Origin: JAWUWD01 sp034112085
Lineage (GTDB): Bacteria > Bacteroidota > Bacteroidia > Cytophagales > Cyclobacteriaceae
Length of the DNA stretch: 64,000 bases
Direction: 5' to 3'
NCBI GenBank assembly: GCA_034112085.1
Contig: JAWUWD010000030.1
Span: forward strand, 1-64,000
The notes below the pieces were generated by a model that worked only from the letters and a program-made list of their open reading frames with translations, had not been told where the DNA came from and did no database searches. This document shows, piece by piece, positions 1 to 9,069 of this stretch (position 1 is the first letter of the stretch; each line of letters begins with the position of its first letter). Both the position numbers and the translations under genes were made by a program.

Positions 1-100
1 CTAGTTCTGCTTTGTTATACCTACCAGTACTAAGTTCGGCTAAAACTTTGAGTTTATAGCCTTCGCTATATCGCCTGCTAATTCCGTCATTATTATACAT
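1..100 (-). CDS. IS3-family transposase OrfA, N-terminal fragment
   Basis: The minus strand from the ATG at 98-100 encodes 33 residues beginning MYNNDGISRRYSEGYKLKVL before the window edge. The RRYSEGYKLKVLAEL segment followed by a GRYNKAEL helix is the typical first part of the helix-turn-helix domain of IS3-type OrfA proteins in Bacteroidetes. OrfA binds the element ends and is normally joined to the OrfB integrase by -1 frameshifting. The gene is cut only by the window, so whether it is intact is unknown. Confidence 0.7.
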   Translation of the reverse strand, partial: MYNNDGISRRYSEGYKLKVLAELSTGRYNKAEL

Positions 101-139
101 TTTGCTAAGTGATGTGTAGCCGTTATTCAGGACGGGTCA
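1..139 (-). mobile_element. IS3-family insertion sequence, left end (partial)
   Basis: Reading the minus strand gives the start of an IS3-type OrfA (see the next entry) preceded by about 40 non-coding bases. The outer end is placed at 139 because the minus strand there begins TGACCCGTCC, a plausible IS3 terminal sequence, and because kinase-like coding sequence resumes directly after it. The rest of the element lies outside the window, so the inverted-repeat partner and target duplication cannot be seen. The exact boundary is inference and could shift by a few bases. Confidence 0.6.
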
Positions 140-1122
140 AAGAAATTGGTGACGCTAAAACAGAGGCCAATGCCTATTTTTTGCTAAGTGAAGCATATGA
201 GGCAGCTGGGAAGTATGACCTGGCATACAAGGCGCATAAAGATTTTTATTCTATAGATAGTACCCTTCTGGGTCTGGATAAACAATCCACAATAGCGTCT
301 ATTGAAACGGCATACGAAACAGAAAAAAAGGAAACGGAAATTGCATCACTTTCTCAACAAGCCGAGATACAGTCATTAGAAATTAAACAGAAGAATCAAG
401 CAATGATAATTGGATTGGTGATTGTTTTACTGGCATTCTTAATAATATATTTCTTTTATAGACAACGATTCCTCAAAAATCAACAATCTCAAACAGAGTT
501 AGAACAGCGTTTTCTTCGTTCTCAGCTAAACCCTCATTTCATTTCAAATGCATTGATGGCAGTCCAAAATTTCATGTTAAAAAATCAAACGGAAAAAGCA
601 GCACTTTATCTTGCCAAGTTCTCGAAATTAATGCGTGAAATACTAGAGAACTCTCGTCAGGAGTTTATCCTAGTAGAAGATGAACTACAGATGCTCACCA
701 ATTATATGGACATCCACAAGATGAGGATGAATGATGCCTTTGATTACAAAATCAATATTGATGACAACATTGATCCTGAAACGGATACTATTCCTCCTAT
801 GTTCGTTCAGCCATTTATAGAAAATGCAATCGAACATGGCATCATCAATGCCGAAGGAGAAGGCCTGATAGAACTAAGTATAGCAAAAGAAGGTGATTAT
901 ATTTCAATAGCTATCAAAGACAATGGAGGGGGAATATCAACAAGTACTCAAAAAGCAGGAGAACATACTTCACTGTCCACTACCATTATCAAAGAGCGCA
1001 TGGAATTATTCAATAAATCTCTCAAAAACAAGATTCAACTGATACTCGGTGATTATGCCAATGACAAGGGGGAAATACTAGGAACTAAAGTTGAATTGAA
1101 GGTTCCATTCAGCTATCTTTAG
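112..1122 (+). CDS. LytS-type sensor histidine kinase, 5'-truncated by IS insertion
   Basis: This is the C-terminal part of a membrane histidine kinase of the LytS/YehU class (His_kinase domain). From about residue 11 it shows the end of a TPR-like helical region, a coiled-coil stretch, one membrane helix at about 101-118, the phospho-acceptor motif NPHFISNAL (usual form NPHFLFNAL; His near 143), and the ATP-binding N box PFIENAIEHG with DNGGG. Relatives normally carry many more TPR repeats and a signal peptide. The first ten or so codons come from the IS3 end, which supplies a GTG at 109 and an ATG at 112 in frame, so a headless protein could still be made. A response regulator follows after 24 bases. 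The sensor input is lost, so function is doubtful. Confidence 0.8.
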   Translation: MCSRYSGRVKEIGDAKTEANAYFLLSEAYEAAGKYDLAYKAHKDFYSIDSTLLGLDKQSTIASIETAYETEKKETEIASLSQQAEIQSLEIKQKNQAMIIGLVIVLLAFLIIYFFYRQRFLKNQQSQTELEQRFLRSQLNPHFISNALMAVQNFMLKNQTEKAALYLAKFSKLMREILENSRQEFILVEDELQMLTNYMDIHKMRMNDAFDYKINIDDNIDPETDTIPPMFVQPFIENAIEHGIINAEGEGLIELSIAKEGDYISIAIKDNGGGISTSTQKAGEHTSLSTTIIKERMELFNKSLKNKIQLILGDYANDKGEILGTKVELKVPFSYL

Positions 1123-1146
1123 TCTTTAAATAATTAGGACATTTGT

Positions 1147-1890
1147 ATGCGAATAGTATTGATTGATGATGATTCGATCATCAGAGATAATTTAAAAATG
1201 CTATTGTCGATCTATGCCCCAGAATGCGAAGTCATTGCAGAAGCTGATGGCGTGCAGTCAGGTCTTGAATGTCTTAAGACAAATAAACCAGACTTATTGT
1301 TGTTAGATGTAGAGATGAAGGACGGTACCGGATTCGATTTACTATCCTTTTATGGAGAACTGGATTTCAAAGTAGTCTTTGTGACTGGTCATAATGGCTA
1401 TGCGATAAAAGCATTTAAATACAGTGCCATTGACTATTTACTCAAGCCGGTTGATCCTGATGATCTTAAGTCAGCACTGAAGAAAGTTACTGAGCAAAAC
1501 AATCATGTCGAGCTAAATCTAAAAGTCTCTAACTTGACTGAGAACAAAAAAATCGATCTCGCTGAAAAGAAGATTGTTCTCAAAGATGCCGAAACAGTAT
1601 ATCTTATTGCAGTGAAAGACATCATTCGATGTGAGTCGGAGACCAATTACACCAGATTTCACTTGATGGATGGCAGAAAAATATTGGTATCTAAAACCCT
1701 CAAAGAATATGCTTCTCTTTTCGAAGATCAGCTATTTTTCAGAGCGCATCAATCACACTTGATCAACTTGCATCATTTTGATCGTTATGATAAGAAAGAA
1801 GGTGGAATTGTCCATATGAAAGATGGTAGTACGCTCCCAGTAGCTGTAAGAAAAAAAGAGTCGCTGATGTCTGCATTGGAGAAACTCTAG
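1147..1890 (+). CDS. LytTR-family response regulator
   Basis: This DNA-binding response regulator of 247 residues is paired with the upstream LytS-type kinase. The receiver domain spans about 1-120, with the acidic pocket IDDD near residue 7, phospho-acceptor Asp54 in LLLLDVEM, and the KPVDP switch lysine region near 100. A LytTR DNA-binding domain covers about 140-245, with the typical FFRAHQSHLINL segment. Such regulators bind direct repeats upstream of target genes. The next gene is the giant T9SS protein, which is a natural but unproven target. Because the kinase is broken by an IS, phosphorylation may now be lost or come from another kinase. Confidence 0.9.
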   Translation: MRIVLIDDDSIIRDNLKMLLSIYAPECEVIAEADGVQSGLECLKTNKPDLLLLDVEMKDGTGFDLLSFYGELDFKVVFVTGHNGYAIKAFKYSAIDYLLKPVDPDDLKSALKKVTEQNNHVELNLKVSNLTENKKIDLAEKKIVLKDAETVYLIAVKDIIRCESETNYTRFHLMDGRKILVSKTLKEYASLFEDQLFFRAHQSHLINLHHFDRYDKKEGGIVHMKDGSTLPVAVRKKESLMSALEKL

Positions 1891-2048
1891 TGATCCCGTT
1901 AGCAAAACAGATATTAAATTAACACCAACGAATTCTCAATAAGCATAGACGAATTCTCACCAACGCATAATAAGCCTACATGATAATATAGATTTGAAGT
2001 TGAAGTTGAAGATGGATTGCCATCAATCAGCACAAACAATTCTCTATT

Positions 2049-5000
2049 ATGAAAAAATTATTCCTGATTTTATTTATTTCTTTTCTCTTTACACAAAACA
2101 GTATTGCGCAATGCGACCCTGTGCTTACTATAAATGAACATTTTGGATTTGGTCTCCCTGCTTGTTGGACACAACCAAACGGAAATACTGCGATTGATAA
2201 CAATAATGGTATTTTTTGGGGGCATCCTACTTACGGAGCAGTTATCAATCTTAGAGATGTAGCCAACCTGGAAGGAACACTTGTTCTTCAAGCAAGAACA
2301 CATGAAAACTATCCCAGTAGTTTTCATGTGGAAAGAATTCAAAACGGAGCTATAGTTAGTTCTCAATCAATAAATACTACTCCGACCTGGCAAAACTTCA
2401 CAATAAACTTCTCTGGTTTTCCTGGTCGAGGGTATATAAGAATTAGACAGTATGTGGCAAATTCAAAAGGAACACGACTTGCAGCCGTTACATATACAAG
2501 TACTTGTCCAGCTACACCAGAAGTAGTTTTTAAAACAACTGATTTAACAGTGCAATTGGATGTAAGTGGAAATGCCTCTATTACGCCAGCAGATGTTGAC
2601 CTTGGTTCTATTACAACATGTGGTGCTGCAATTACCAACTTTAGTCTTGGTATTTCCACTTTCACATGTGCCGAACTTGGTAGTAATACCGTAACCCTAA
2701 GTGCAGAAGATGGTAATGGAAATATTATTGGAACAACTCCAATAACTATCACCGTAGAAGATATACAAGCTCCAACCGCAATTGGTCAAGATATTATGGT
2801 GCAAACATCCGCCAGTGGAGAAGCAACCATTACACCTGCTATGATAGATAATGGTTCTAATGATGCTTGTGGAGGAGGCCTAACTTTATCCCTCTCAAAA
2901 ACAACTTTTGTTTGTGGAGAAACGGGAGACTTTATTGTGACCCTAACGGCAGAAGACGCAAGTGGCAATACAGCCTCAACAGATGTAACTGTTAATGTAT
3001 CTTCATCAACTATTAACGATCAGGAACTAACCTCCACTAATGGAGATTTTTGCCCTGATGGTGCAACTACCTATCCGTCTGCAACCATTTCTACAGCAAG
3101 CTCACAAGTTGGGTTAGAATACGTACTTAGAAAAAGCTCAGATAACAGCATAATAGATGGTCCATTGGCAGGAACTGGCAGCATCTTAAATTTTAATACA
3201 GGAAGCTTAACGGAAACAACCGGCTATAATGTGTTTGCGCAATACATTGGAGCAACCGATAATTCAGCACTAGCTTTTGATGGTGTAAATGACTATGTAG
3301 CCACAAATATCAATGCTTCTTTTGATTATGAAAATGGCTACACTTTTGAATCTTGGGTTAAAGTAGCAGTTCCAGTAGGAGGACATTGGCCTATCTTTTC
3401 AATAGGTAATAGTACTATTAGTGATATAGAAATTTATGTTCAGCAAGGAACTAATAAATTGGCAGTTTTTCATGATAGAGGAGAAGCTTCCCTAGGTGGG
3501 AATACTTACTCTGTCCCGCCTAGCAACCAATGGTTTCATTTGGCTGTAACTTATGATGGCGGGACTGACATCAAGGTTTATTTTGATGGTGTAGAACAAG
3601 CTATTACTGATGCTAATTATACACCAACTGTGCAAATGACAAACACCGCTGGGTTGAGTATGAAAATTGCAAAAATTGATCATCCAGCTTTTGGTGTTGG
3701 AGGTTCTGCGTTTCAAGGTCAGTTGGATGAAGTACGTATGTGGACTACAACAAGAACTACTGCAGAAATCTTAGCAAATAAAGATAATTGTTTAGTAGGT
3801 ACTGAAACAGATTTGGAGTACTACTTTCCGTTTGATGATAGCAGTGGTTTAACCACAACCGACTTAGTAAATGGAACCAATGGTGTTCTCACGAATATGG
3901 ATGCCAATACTGATTGGGTTGCCTCTGGCACGGGGTTTTCTTGTGCTAAGTATGTTAATTGTGGGTATCAAATGCTCTCAGAGATTAATGTTGGCGATGC
4001 AACACCACCAACCATTGTGGCTCAAAACATTTCAGTTCAAATAGATGCTAATACAGGTTTCGCAATCATTACACCTGCCGATGTTGATAATGGTTCGTCA
4101 GATAATTGTTCTGGAGTTACCTTATCTCTCACCAAAACCGAGTTTGATTGCAGTAATATAGGAGCCAATGTAGTTACATTAATGGTAGATGATGCAGCAG
4201 GGAATCAATCAACTGTTGACGCAACAGTTACGGTAACAATTGGTATTACTGATGAAACCGTAACTGCTAATGCAACCAATTTTTGCCCAGGAGGAGGCTC
4301 TGTAGATATATCCACTGGTAGCTCTGTTACTGGAATAGATTACTATTTAAGAAATGATGCTGACAATGCAATTGTTGACGGACCAATGGCTGGAACAGGA
4401 AGTGTGTTGAGCTTTAATACAGGAACTCTAAACTCCACTGCAACTTATAATGTGTATGGAGAGTTTGTTGCTCCAGCTCCTCATAGTGGGCTTGATTTTG
4501 ATGGAGTGAATGATAAAATAGTGACAACATATATCCCACCGGCTACTAATACATTAACCGTAGAATTATGGTTGTACCCTAGATCTGCAGGCTTTTCACG
4601 TATCATATCAAGTTACCAAGGAACTAGTTCTGTATTAGGTGGCGAAATAGTACTTGACACTTATGATGCTACCTTTAATAATGGTAAAGCTTTGAGGTTT
4701 GGGGTATCGGGTGTAAGTAATAATGCTCATTTATTTGGTGTTCCTAATGTACTTACCTTAAATACTTGGAATCACGTGGCTGCAACGTTTACGTTTGGAG
4801 TAATTAAGCTTTATGTAGATGGTGTGCTTGTGGGTACAAGTGGTTCTGCTCCATTTTCTTCACTCATTATGAGTTCTTCTAATGTTGTTATTGGGGAAGA
4901 TAGAATTCAAGGAGCTGCTGAGTATTTTAATGGACAAATGGATGAAGTTAGAATTTGGAATACAGCTAAAACAGCAAGTGAAATACTCGCTGGAAAAGAT

Positions 5001-8000
5001 AGGTGTTTAACGGGTACAGAGTCAGGTTTAGGCCTTTATTATAATTTCAATGAAAATACAGGACTAACAGCTACCGATTTAAAGGGAAACAATAATGGAA
5101 CACTTACTAATATGGATAGCGCTACGGATTGGGTTAGTTCAGGAGTATCTATTTCATGTGGTCAATCTTGTGGTTTAGAAATGACAGAAACGGTGACTGT
5201 ATCAGTAGGTGATGTAGTCAACCCTACCGCAATAGCACAAAACTTTACAGTTCAGTTAGATGCTGCTGGCAATGCAAATATTACTACTGCGGATGTCGAT
5301 AATGGTTCTGCTGATAATTGTACTTCAGTGGGTAATCTAGTATTAAGCCTAGATAAAACAGCCTTTGCGTGTACCGATTTAGGGGCGAACACAGTAACAC
5401 TCACTGTTGAAGATGCAACGGGAAATCAGAGCACAACTACTGCTACAGTAACGGTAGAAGATATTATTAGTCCGAACGCTATAGCACAAAATATTACCAT
5501 ACAATTAGATGCTACAGGTAATGTAGCAATTACAGCTATAGATGTCAATAATGGTTCATCCGATAATTGTACCGTTGCTAATAGCTTAGTTTTGAGCCTA
5601 GATAAAACTGTCTTTACCTGTGGCAATTTGGGAGCAAATGCAGTTTCCTTAACAGTTACAGATGCCTCTAACAATCAAAAGACAGTCATGGCCACAGTAA
5701 CGGTAGTAGATGCTTTAGCACCAACCGCAATTACTCAAGACATCATAGTACAGCTCGATGCATCAGGTAACGCATCAATTGTTGCAGATGACATTGACAA
5801 TGATTCTGCTGATAATTGTTCCTCTGGATTATTACTAAGTTTAGATATTGTTGATTTCTCATGTACTGAACTTGGAATAAATACCGTAACACTTACAGTA
5901 GAAGATGCAACAGGGAACCAATCAACAGCTACTGCAACAGTTACCGTTGAAGATACTGTTATACCAACAGTAGTTACTCAAGACATGGTCGTTAATTTAG
6001 ATGTTGCTGGTAATGCTGCAATAACAGCGGCCGACATAGATAATGGATCAACTGACAATTGTACGTCCATAATTGATCTTGTAATGAGTTTAGATGTCAC
6101 TTCATTTACAGCAACGCATGTTGGTGCGAATACAGTTACCTTAACAGTAGAAGATGTTAATGGAAATTTCAGTACAGCAACTGCAACAGTAACTGTTGAA
6201 GACAAAACCAATCAAGATATCTCATTCGGCACTTTATCAGACGCAACATATGGAGAACAAATTACTCTAACAGCTACTTCTGATTCAGGGTTACCTGTTA
6301 GTTATGAAGTGATAAGTGGTCCTGCTACAATTAGTGAAAATACATTGAGCATAACTGAAGTCGGAAGCGTAACTATTGAAGCTACACAACCAGGTGATGG
6401 AACTTTTGCAGCCGCTCAAGCAGTACAACAAAGTTTCACTGTAAATCAGGCAGTAATTACAGTAACAGCTGATGACTATACTATTACATATGGAGATGCT
6501 ATTCCAGTATTAACATTTGTTTATAGTGGATTTGTAAATAGTGAAAACTCAACAGATTTAACTTCTGAACCAACTATATCTACAGTGGCATCAGCTACAA
6601 GCGATGCAGTAACATATCCAATTAGTTTAGCCGGTGGAACAGCGGACAATTATTCAATCACATTGGTGGATGGAACATTAACCATTAACAAAGTAGATCA
6701 AACCATAACCATCGACCCTATTGCAGACAAAGAAATTACTGATGGAGTTTTTGATGTCGTAGCCAGCTCAAACAAAGGGTTAACATTGACTTATGCCATA
6801 GAGTCAGGTCCTGCGACTATTAGTGGATCAACGGTAACACTCGATGGTACCACCGGAACAGTTGTGGTAGAAGCAAATCAAGTCGGTGATGTAAATCATA
6901 ATGTGGCCAATGCTACAACATCGTTTGCTGTAAGTGATCTATCAAAAACAGATCAAACCATAACTTTTGATGACATCGCTGACAAAACATTTGGTGAAGT
7001 TGATTTCAACTTATCGGCAACTGCAAGTTCAGAATTATCCGTAAGTTTTGCAATAGTAAGTGGTACTGCCACTTTATCAGGAAATACCGTTAGTATAGCT
7101 GGTGCAGGAGTGGTTATTATTGAAGCCACACAAACTGGTGATGATTCATTTAATCCAGCTAGTAGTGTTCAAAAAAGTTTTATAGTTAATCATGCAGTAC
7201 TTACAGCAACAGCCGATGACTATACCATTACTTACGGTGATCTAGTACCTACATTAAGCTATTCATACAGTGGATTTGTAAATGATGAAGATGCCTCCGC
7301 TTTAACTTCTGAACCAACTATATCTACAACAGCGACAGATATGAGCGAGGCAGGAACATATCCAATTAGTTTAGCAAATGGAGTAGCAAATAATTATTCA
7401 TTCACACTAGTGGACGGGACACTAACCATTGATAAAGCAGACCAAACGATATCTGTTGATCCTGTAGATGATAAGTTTATAACTGATGCGGCATTTGATA
7501 TAATAGCATCAACTACAAGTGGGCTAGCATTAAACTACACAATTCAATCTGGTCCTGCAGCAATAAATGGAACAACGATAACATTGAGTGGATCGACTGG
7601 AACGGTAGTTGTCGAAGTGACACAAGCTGGAGATGTAAACTACAATAGCGCAAATACTAGCATATCATTTACGATCACTGATCCATCAAAAACAGGTCAA
7701 ACAATTACGATAGATACTATTGCCGATAAATTCACAACCGATACACCATTTGATGTGGTTGCCAATACAACTAGTAATCTTGCATTGACATATATAGTTC
7801 AGTCAGGACCAGCCACTATAAGTGGGACAACTATCACATTGGATGGAACTGAAGGAACAGTAGTCGTAGAAGTAATACAAGATGGAGATGCAAATTTCAA
7901 TCCTACCTCAGCAAGTACAAGTTTTGATGTGACAGTAAATCCTGATCCTTGTAATGGCTTTTCCGCGACTGTAACAAGCATTACGGATGTAGTTGCGGGT

Positions 8001-8453
8001 AATGATGGAGCAGCTGATATTTCAGTAACTGGCGGAACTGAGCCGTATACATATAACTGGAGTAATGGGACTGCTACTCAAGATTTGTCCGGAGTTATTG
8101 GCGGAGACTACAATGTGACGGTGACAGATAGCAATGATTGTTCTGAATCAATAACACTCACCATAGGTGATATTGTGTTGGCTACCGAAAGGGACTTGAA
8201 TAATACAAGCATAAGCTACTATCCAAATCCAGTAAAAGATTACTTAACCATTGAGGCATCATTTGAAAAACCAAATGCAATAGAAATACAACTCATGGAT
8301 ATGTCAGGTCGCGTGTTGACAGCTATGGAAATTGCATCTTCTAATCAAATTTCTACCACTATGGATGTTAGCAACTTCAAATCAGGTCAATATCTCCTAG
8401 TAATTAAAACGGAGAGCACACAAAAAGTTGAACGAATTACGATTACACATTAA
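2049..8453 (+). CDS. Giant multidomain secreted adhesin-like protein, T9SS cargo
   Basis: This 2134-residue protein starts with a signal peptide (about 1-20, ending SIAQ). After an N-terminal beta domain come seven HYR-like Ig repeats (about 155-240, 240-320, 650-735 and four in tandem at 1055-1385), recognisable by DNGS-DNC and ANTVTLTVEDATGN blocks. Two LamG/concanavalin-like domains (about 406-640 and 812-1037) begin with FDGVND. Two MBG-type domains with TADDYTITYGD (about 1468 and 1716) alternate with DQTIT-type repeats, followed by a SprB-like repeat (about 1967-2040). The C-terminus from about 2054 (YYPNPVKDYL to the terminal THR-ILE-THR-HIS run) is a type A T9SS sorting domain. It is expected to be exported by the T9SS and anchored or released at the surface, probably in adhesion or glycan binding. 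The repeats have no enzymatic motifs that I recognise. Confidence 0.9.
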   Translation: MKKLFLILFISFLFTQNSIAQCDPVLTINEHFGFGLPACWTQPNGNTAIDNNNGIFWGHPTYGAVINLRDVANLEGTLVLQARTHENYPSSFHVERIQNGAIVSSQSINTTPTWQNFTINFSGFPGRGYIRIRQYVANSKGTRLAAVTYTSTCPATPEVVFKTTDLTVQLDVSGNASITPADVDLGSITTCGAAITNFSLGISTFTCAELGSNTVTLSAEDGNGNIIGTTPITITVEDIQAPTAIGQDIMVQTSASGEATITPAMIDNGSNDACGGGLTLSLSKTTFVCGETGDFIVTLTAEDASGNTASTDVTVNVSSSTINDQELTSTNGDFCPDGATTYPSATISTASSQVGLEYVLRKSSDNSIIDGPLAGTGSILNFNTGSLTETTGYNVFAQYIGATDNSALAFDGVNDYVATNINASFDYENGYTFESWVKVAVPVGGHWPIFSIGNSTISDIEIYVQQGTNKLAVFHDRGEASLGGNTYSVPPSNQWFHLAVTYDGGTDIKVYFDGVEQAITDANYTPTVQMTNTAGLSMKIAKIDHPAFGVGGSAFQGQLDEVRMWTTTRTTAEILANKDNCLVGTETDLEYYFPFDDSSGLTTTDLVNGTNGVLTNMDANTDWVASGTGFSCAKYVNCGYQMLSEINVGDATPPTIVAQNISVQIDANTGFAIITPADVDNGSSDNCSGVTLSLTKTEFDCSNIGANVVTLMVDDAAGNQSTVDATVTVTIGITDETVTANATNFCPGGGSVDISTGSSVTGIDYYLRNDADNAIVDGPMAGTGSVLSFNTGTLNSTATYNVYGEFVAPAPHSGLDFDGVNDKIVTTYIPPATNTLTVELWLYPRSAGFSRIISSYQGTSSVLGGEIVLDTYDATFNNGKALRFGVSGVSNNAHLFGVPNVLTLNTWNHVAATFTFGVIKLYVDGVLVGTSGSAPFSSLIMSSSNVVIGEDRIQGAAEYFNGQMDEVRIWNTAKTASEILAGKDRCLTGTESGLGLYYNFNENTGLTATDLKGNNNGTLTNMDSATDWVSSGVSISCGQSCGLEMTETVTVSVGDVVNPTAIAQNFTVQLDAAGNANITTADVDNGSADNCTSVGNLVLSLDKTAFACTDLGANTVTLTVEDATGNQSTTTATVTVEDIISPNAIAQNITIQLDATGNVAITAIDVNNGSSDNCTVANSLVLSLDKTVFTCGNLGANAVSLTVTDASNNQKTVMATVTVVDALAPTAITQDIIVQLDASGNASIVADDIDNDSADNCSSGLLLSLDIVDFSCTELGINTVTLTVEDATGNQSTATATVTVEDTVIPTVVTQDMVVNLDVAGNAAITAADIDNGSTDNCTSIIDLVMSLDVTSFTATHVGANTVTLTVEDVNGNFSTATATVTVEDKTNQDISFGTLSDATYGEQITLTATSDSGLPVSYEVISGPATISENTLSITEVGSVTIEATQPGDGTFAAAQAVQQSFTVNQAVITVTADDYTITYGDAIPVLTFVYSGFVNSENSTDLTSEPTISTVASATSDAVTYPISLAGGTADNYSITLVDGTLTINKVDQTITIDPIADKEITDGVFDVVASSNKGLTLTYAIESGPATISGSTVTLDGTTGTVVVEANQVGDVNHNVANATTSFAVSDLSKTDQTITFDDIADKTFGEVDFNLSATASSELSVSFAIVSGTATLSGNTVSIAGAGVVIIEATQTGDDSFNPASSVQKSFIVNHAVLTATADDYTITYGDLVPTLSYSYSGFVNDEDASALTSEPTISTTATDMSEAGTYPISLANGVANNYSFTLVDGTLTIDKADQTISVDPVDDKFITDAAFDIIASTTSGLALNYTIQSGPAAINGTTITLSGSTGTVVVEVTQAGDVNYNSANTSISFTITDPSKTGQTITIDTIADKFTTDTPFDVVANTTSNLALTYIVQSGPATISGTTITLDGTEGTVVVEVIQDGDANFNPTSASTSFDVTVNPDPCNGFSATVTSITDVVAGNDGAADISVTGGTEPYTYNWSNGTATQDLSGVIGGDYNVTVTDSNDCSESITLTIGDIVLATERDLNNTSISYYPNPVKDYLTIEASFEKPNAIEIQLMDMSGRVLTAMEIASSNQISTTMDVSNFKSGQYLLVIKTESTQKVERITITH

Positions 8454-8465
8454 ACAAAATAGAAG

Positions 8466-8912
8466 ATGACGACCATAAGAAATACAATATTTATAATAGC
8501 TGCCGCAATGATCACCTTCGCTTGTGGAGGAGACGACAGCCCTACAGTTGATCCAATACAAAAAGTAGTAGATGGCTTAGGGAAAACTTGGAGTGCAACT
8601 TCAGTTACTTTTCAAAGTCAAGAGGTCACCACTGACTGGAGTGGTTTCACACTAGCCTTTGATCAAAATAAAGGGTATACAGCAACTTCTCTTTCTGATG
8701 AAAGCGTATTGGTTTGGCCGACATCGGGGAGCTATTCTTTTCCTAATCTCGAAAATGTAAATACAATCTTAAGAAGTGATGGCGTTCAAATCAGTATTGA
8801 AGATTTAACTGAGTCCAATGCAAGGCTTGTCTTCCAGATAGAGGGAAGAAATCAAGGAGGCAGAGAAGATGCCTTAATAGGAGAATGGGCATTCGTAATG
8901 ACTGCTGACTAG
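8466..8912 (+). CDS. Small lipoprotein of unknown function
   Basis: The 148-residue product has a lipoprotein signal: a hydrophobic run followed by FACGGDD, with the lipidated Cys near residue 20 and acidic residues right after it, a pattern linked to surface export in Bacteroidetes. The rest (GLGKTWSATSVTFQSQEVTTDW, ending in LIGEWAFVMTAD) resembles the lipocalin-like small lipoproteins that often follow T9SS adhesins, but I cannot assign a family firmly. It starts 12 bases after the giant adhesin gene and is probably in the same transcript, so it may work with that protein at the surface. Confidence 0.75.
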   Translation: MTTIRNTIFIIAAAMITFACGGDDSPTVDPIQKVVDGLGKTWSATSVTFQSQEVTTDWSGFTLAFDQNKGYTATSLSDESVLVWPTSGSYSFPNLENVNTILRSDGVQISIEDLTESNARLVFQIEGRNQGGREDALIGEWAFVMTAD

Positions 8913-8980
8913 CATTTGGAACTGATAATGTAAAAGGGTGGATAAACAGTAAAAGGTGTTTTTAAACGCGAGATTGACAT

Positions 8981-9013
8981 AATAAAAAACCACCCCAACT
9001 TACGAAGGGGTGG
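8981..9013 (-). terminator. Rho-independent terminator for the DUF5916 gene
   Basis: CCACCCC at 8990-8996 pairs perfectly with GGGGTGG at 9007-9013 around a 10-base loop. On the minus strand the hairpin is followed by a T-rich run (complement of the A-run at 8981-8989). It lies about 60 bases downstream of the stop codon of the minus-strand DUF5916 gene. Confidence 0.8.
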
Positions 9014-9069
9014 CCATAGTGGTTGCTACCGTTGAGACCCGGATTAAAAATCTCGATAGCTAACCAATG

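Noticed and set aside
2363..6211. Several long minus-strand open frames inside the giant adhesin gene
   Set aside because: They are antisense shadows of the repetitive plus-strand coding sequence, lack family similarity and have no plausible start context.
2049..8453. Regular repeats that might suggest a CRISPR array
   Set aside because: The repeats are in-frame protein domains of about 80 residues and not short identical repeats with spacers.
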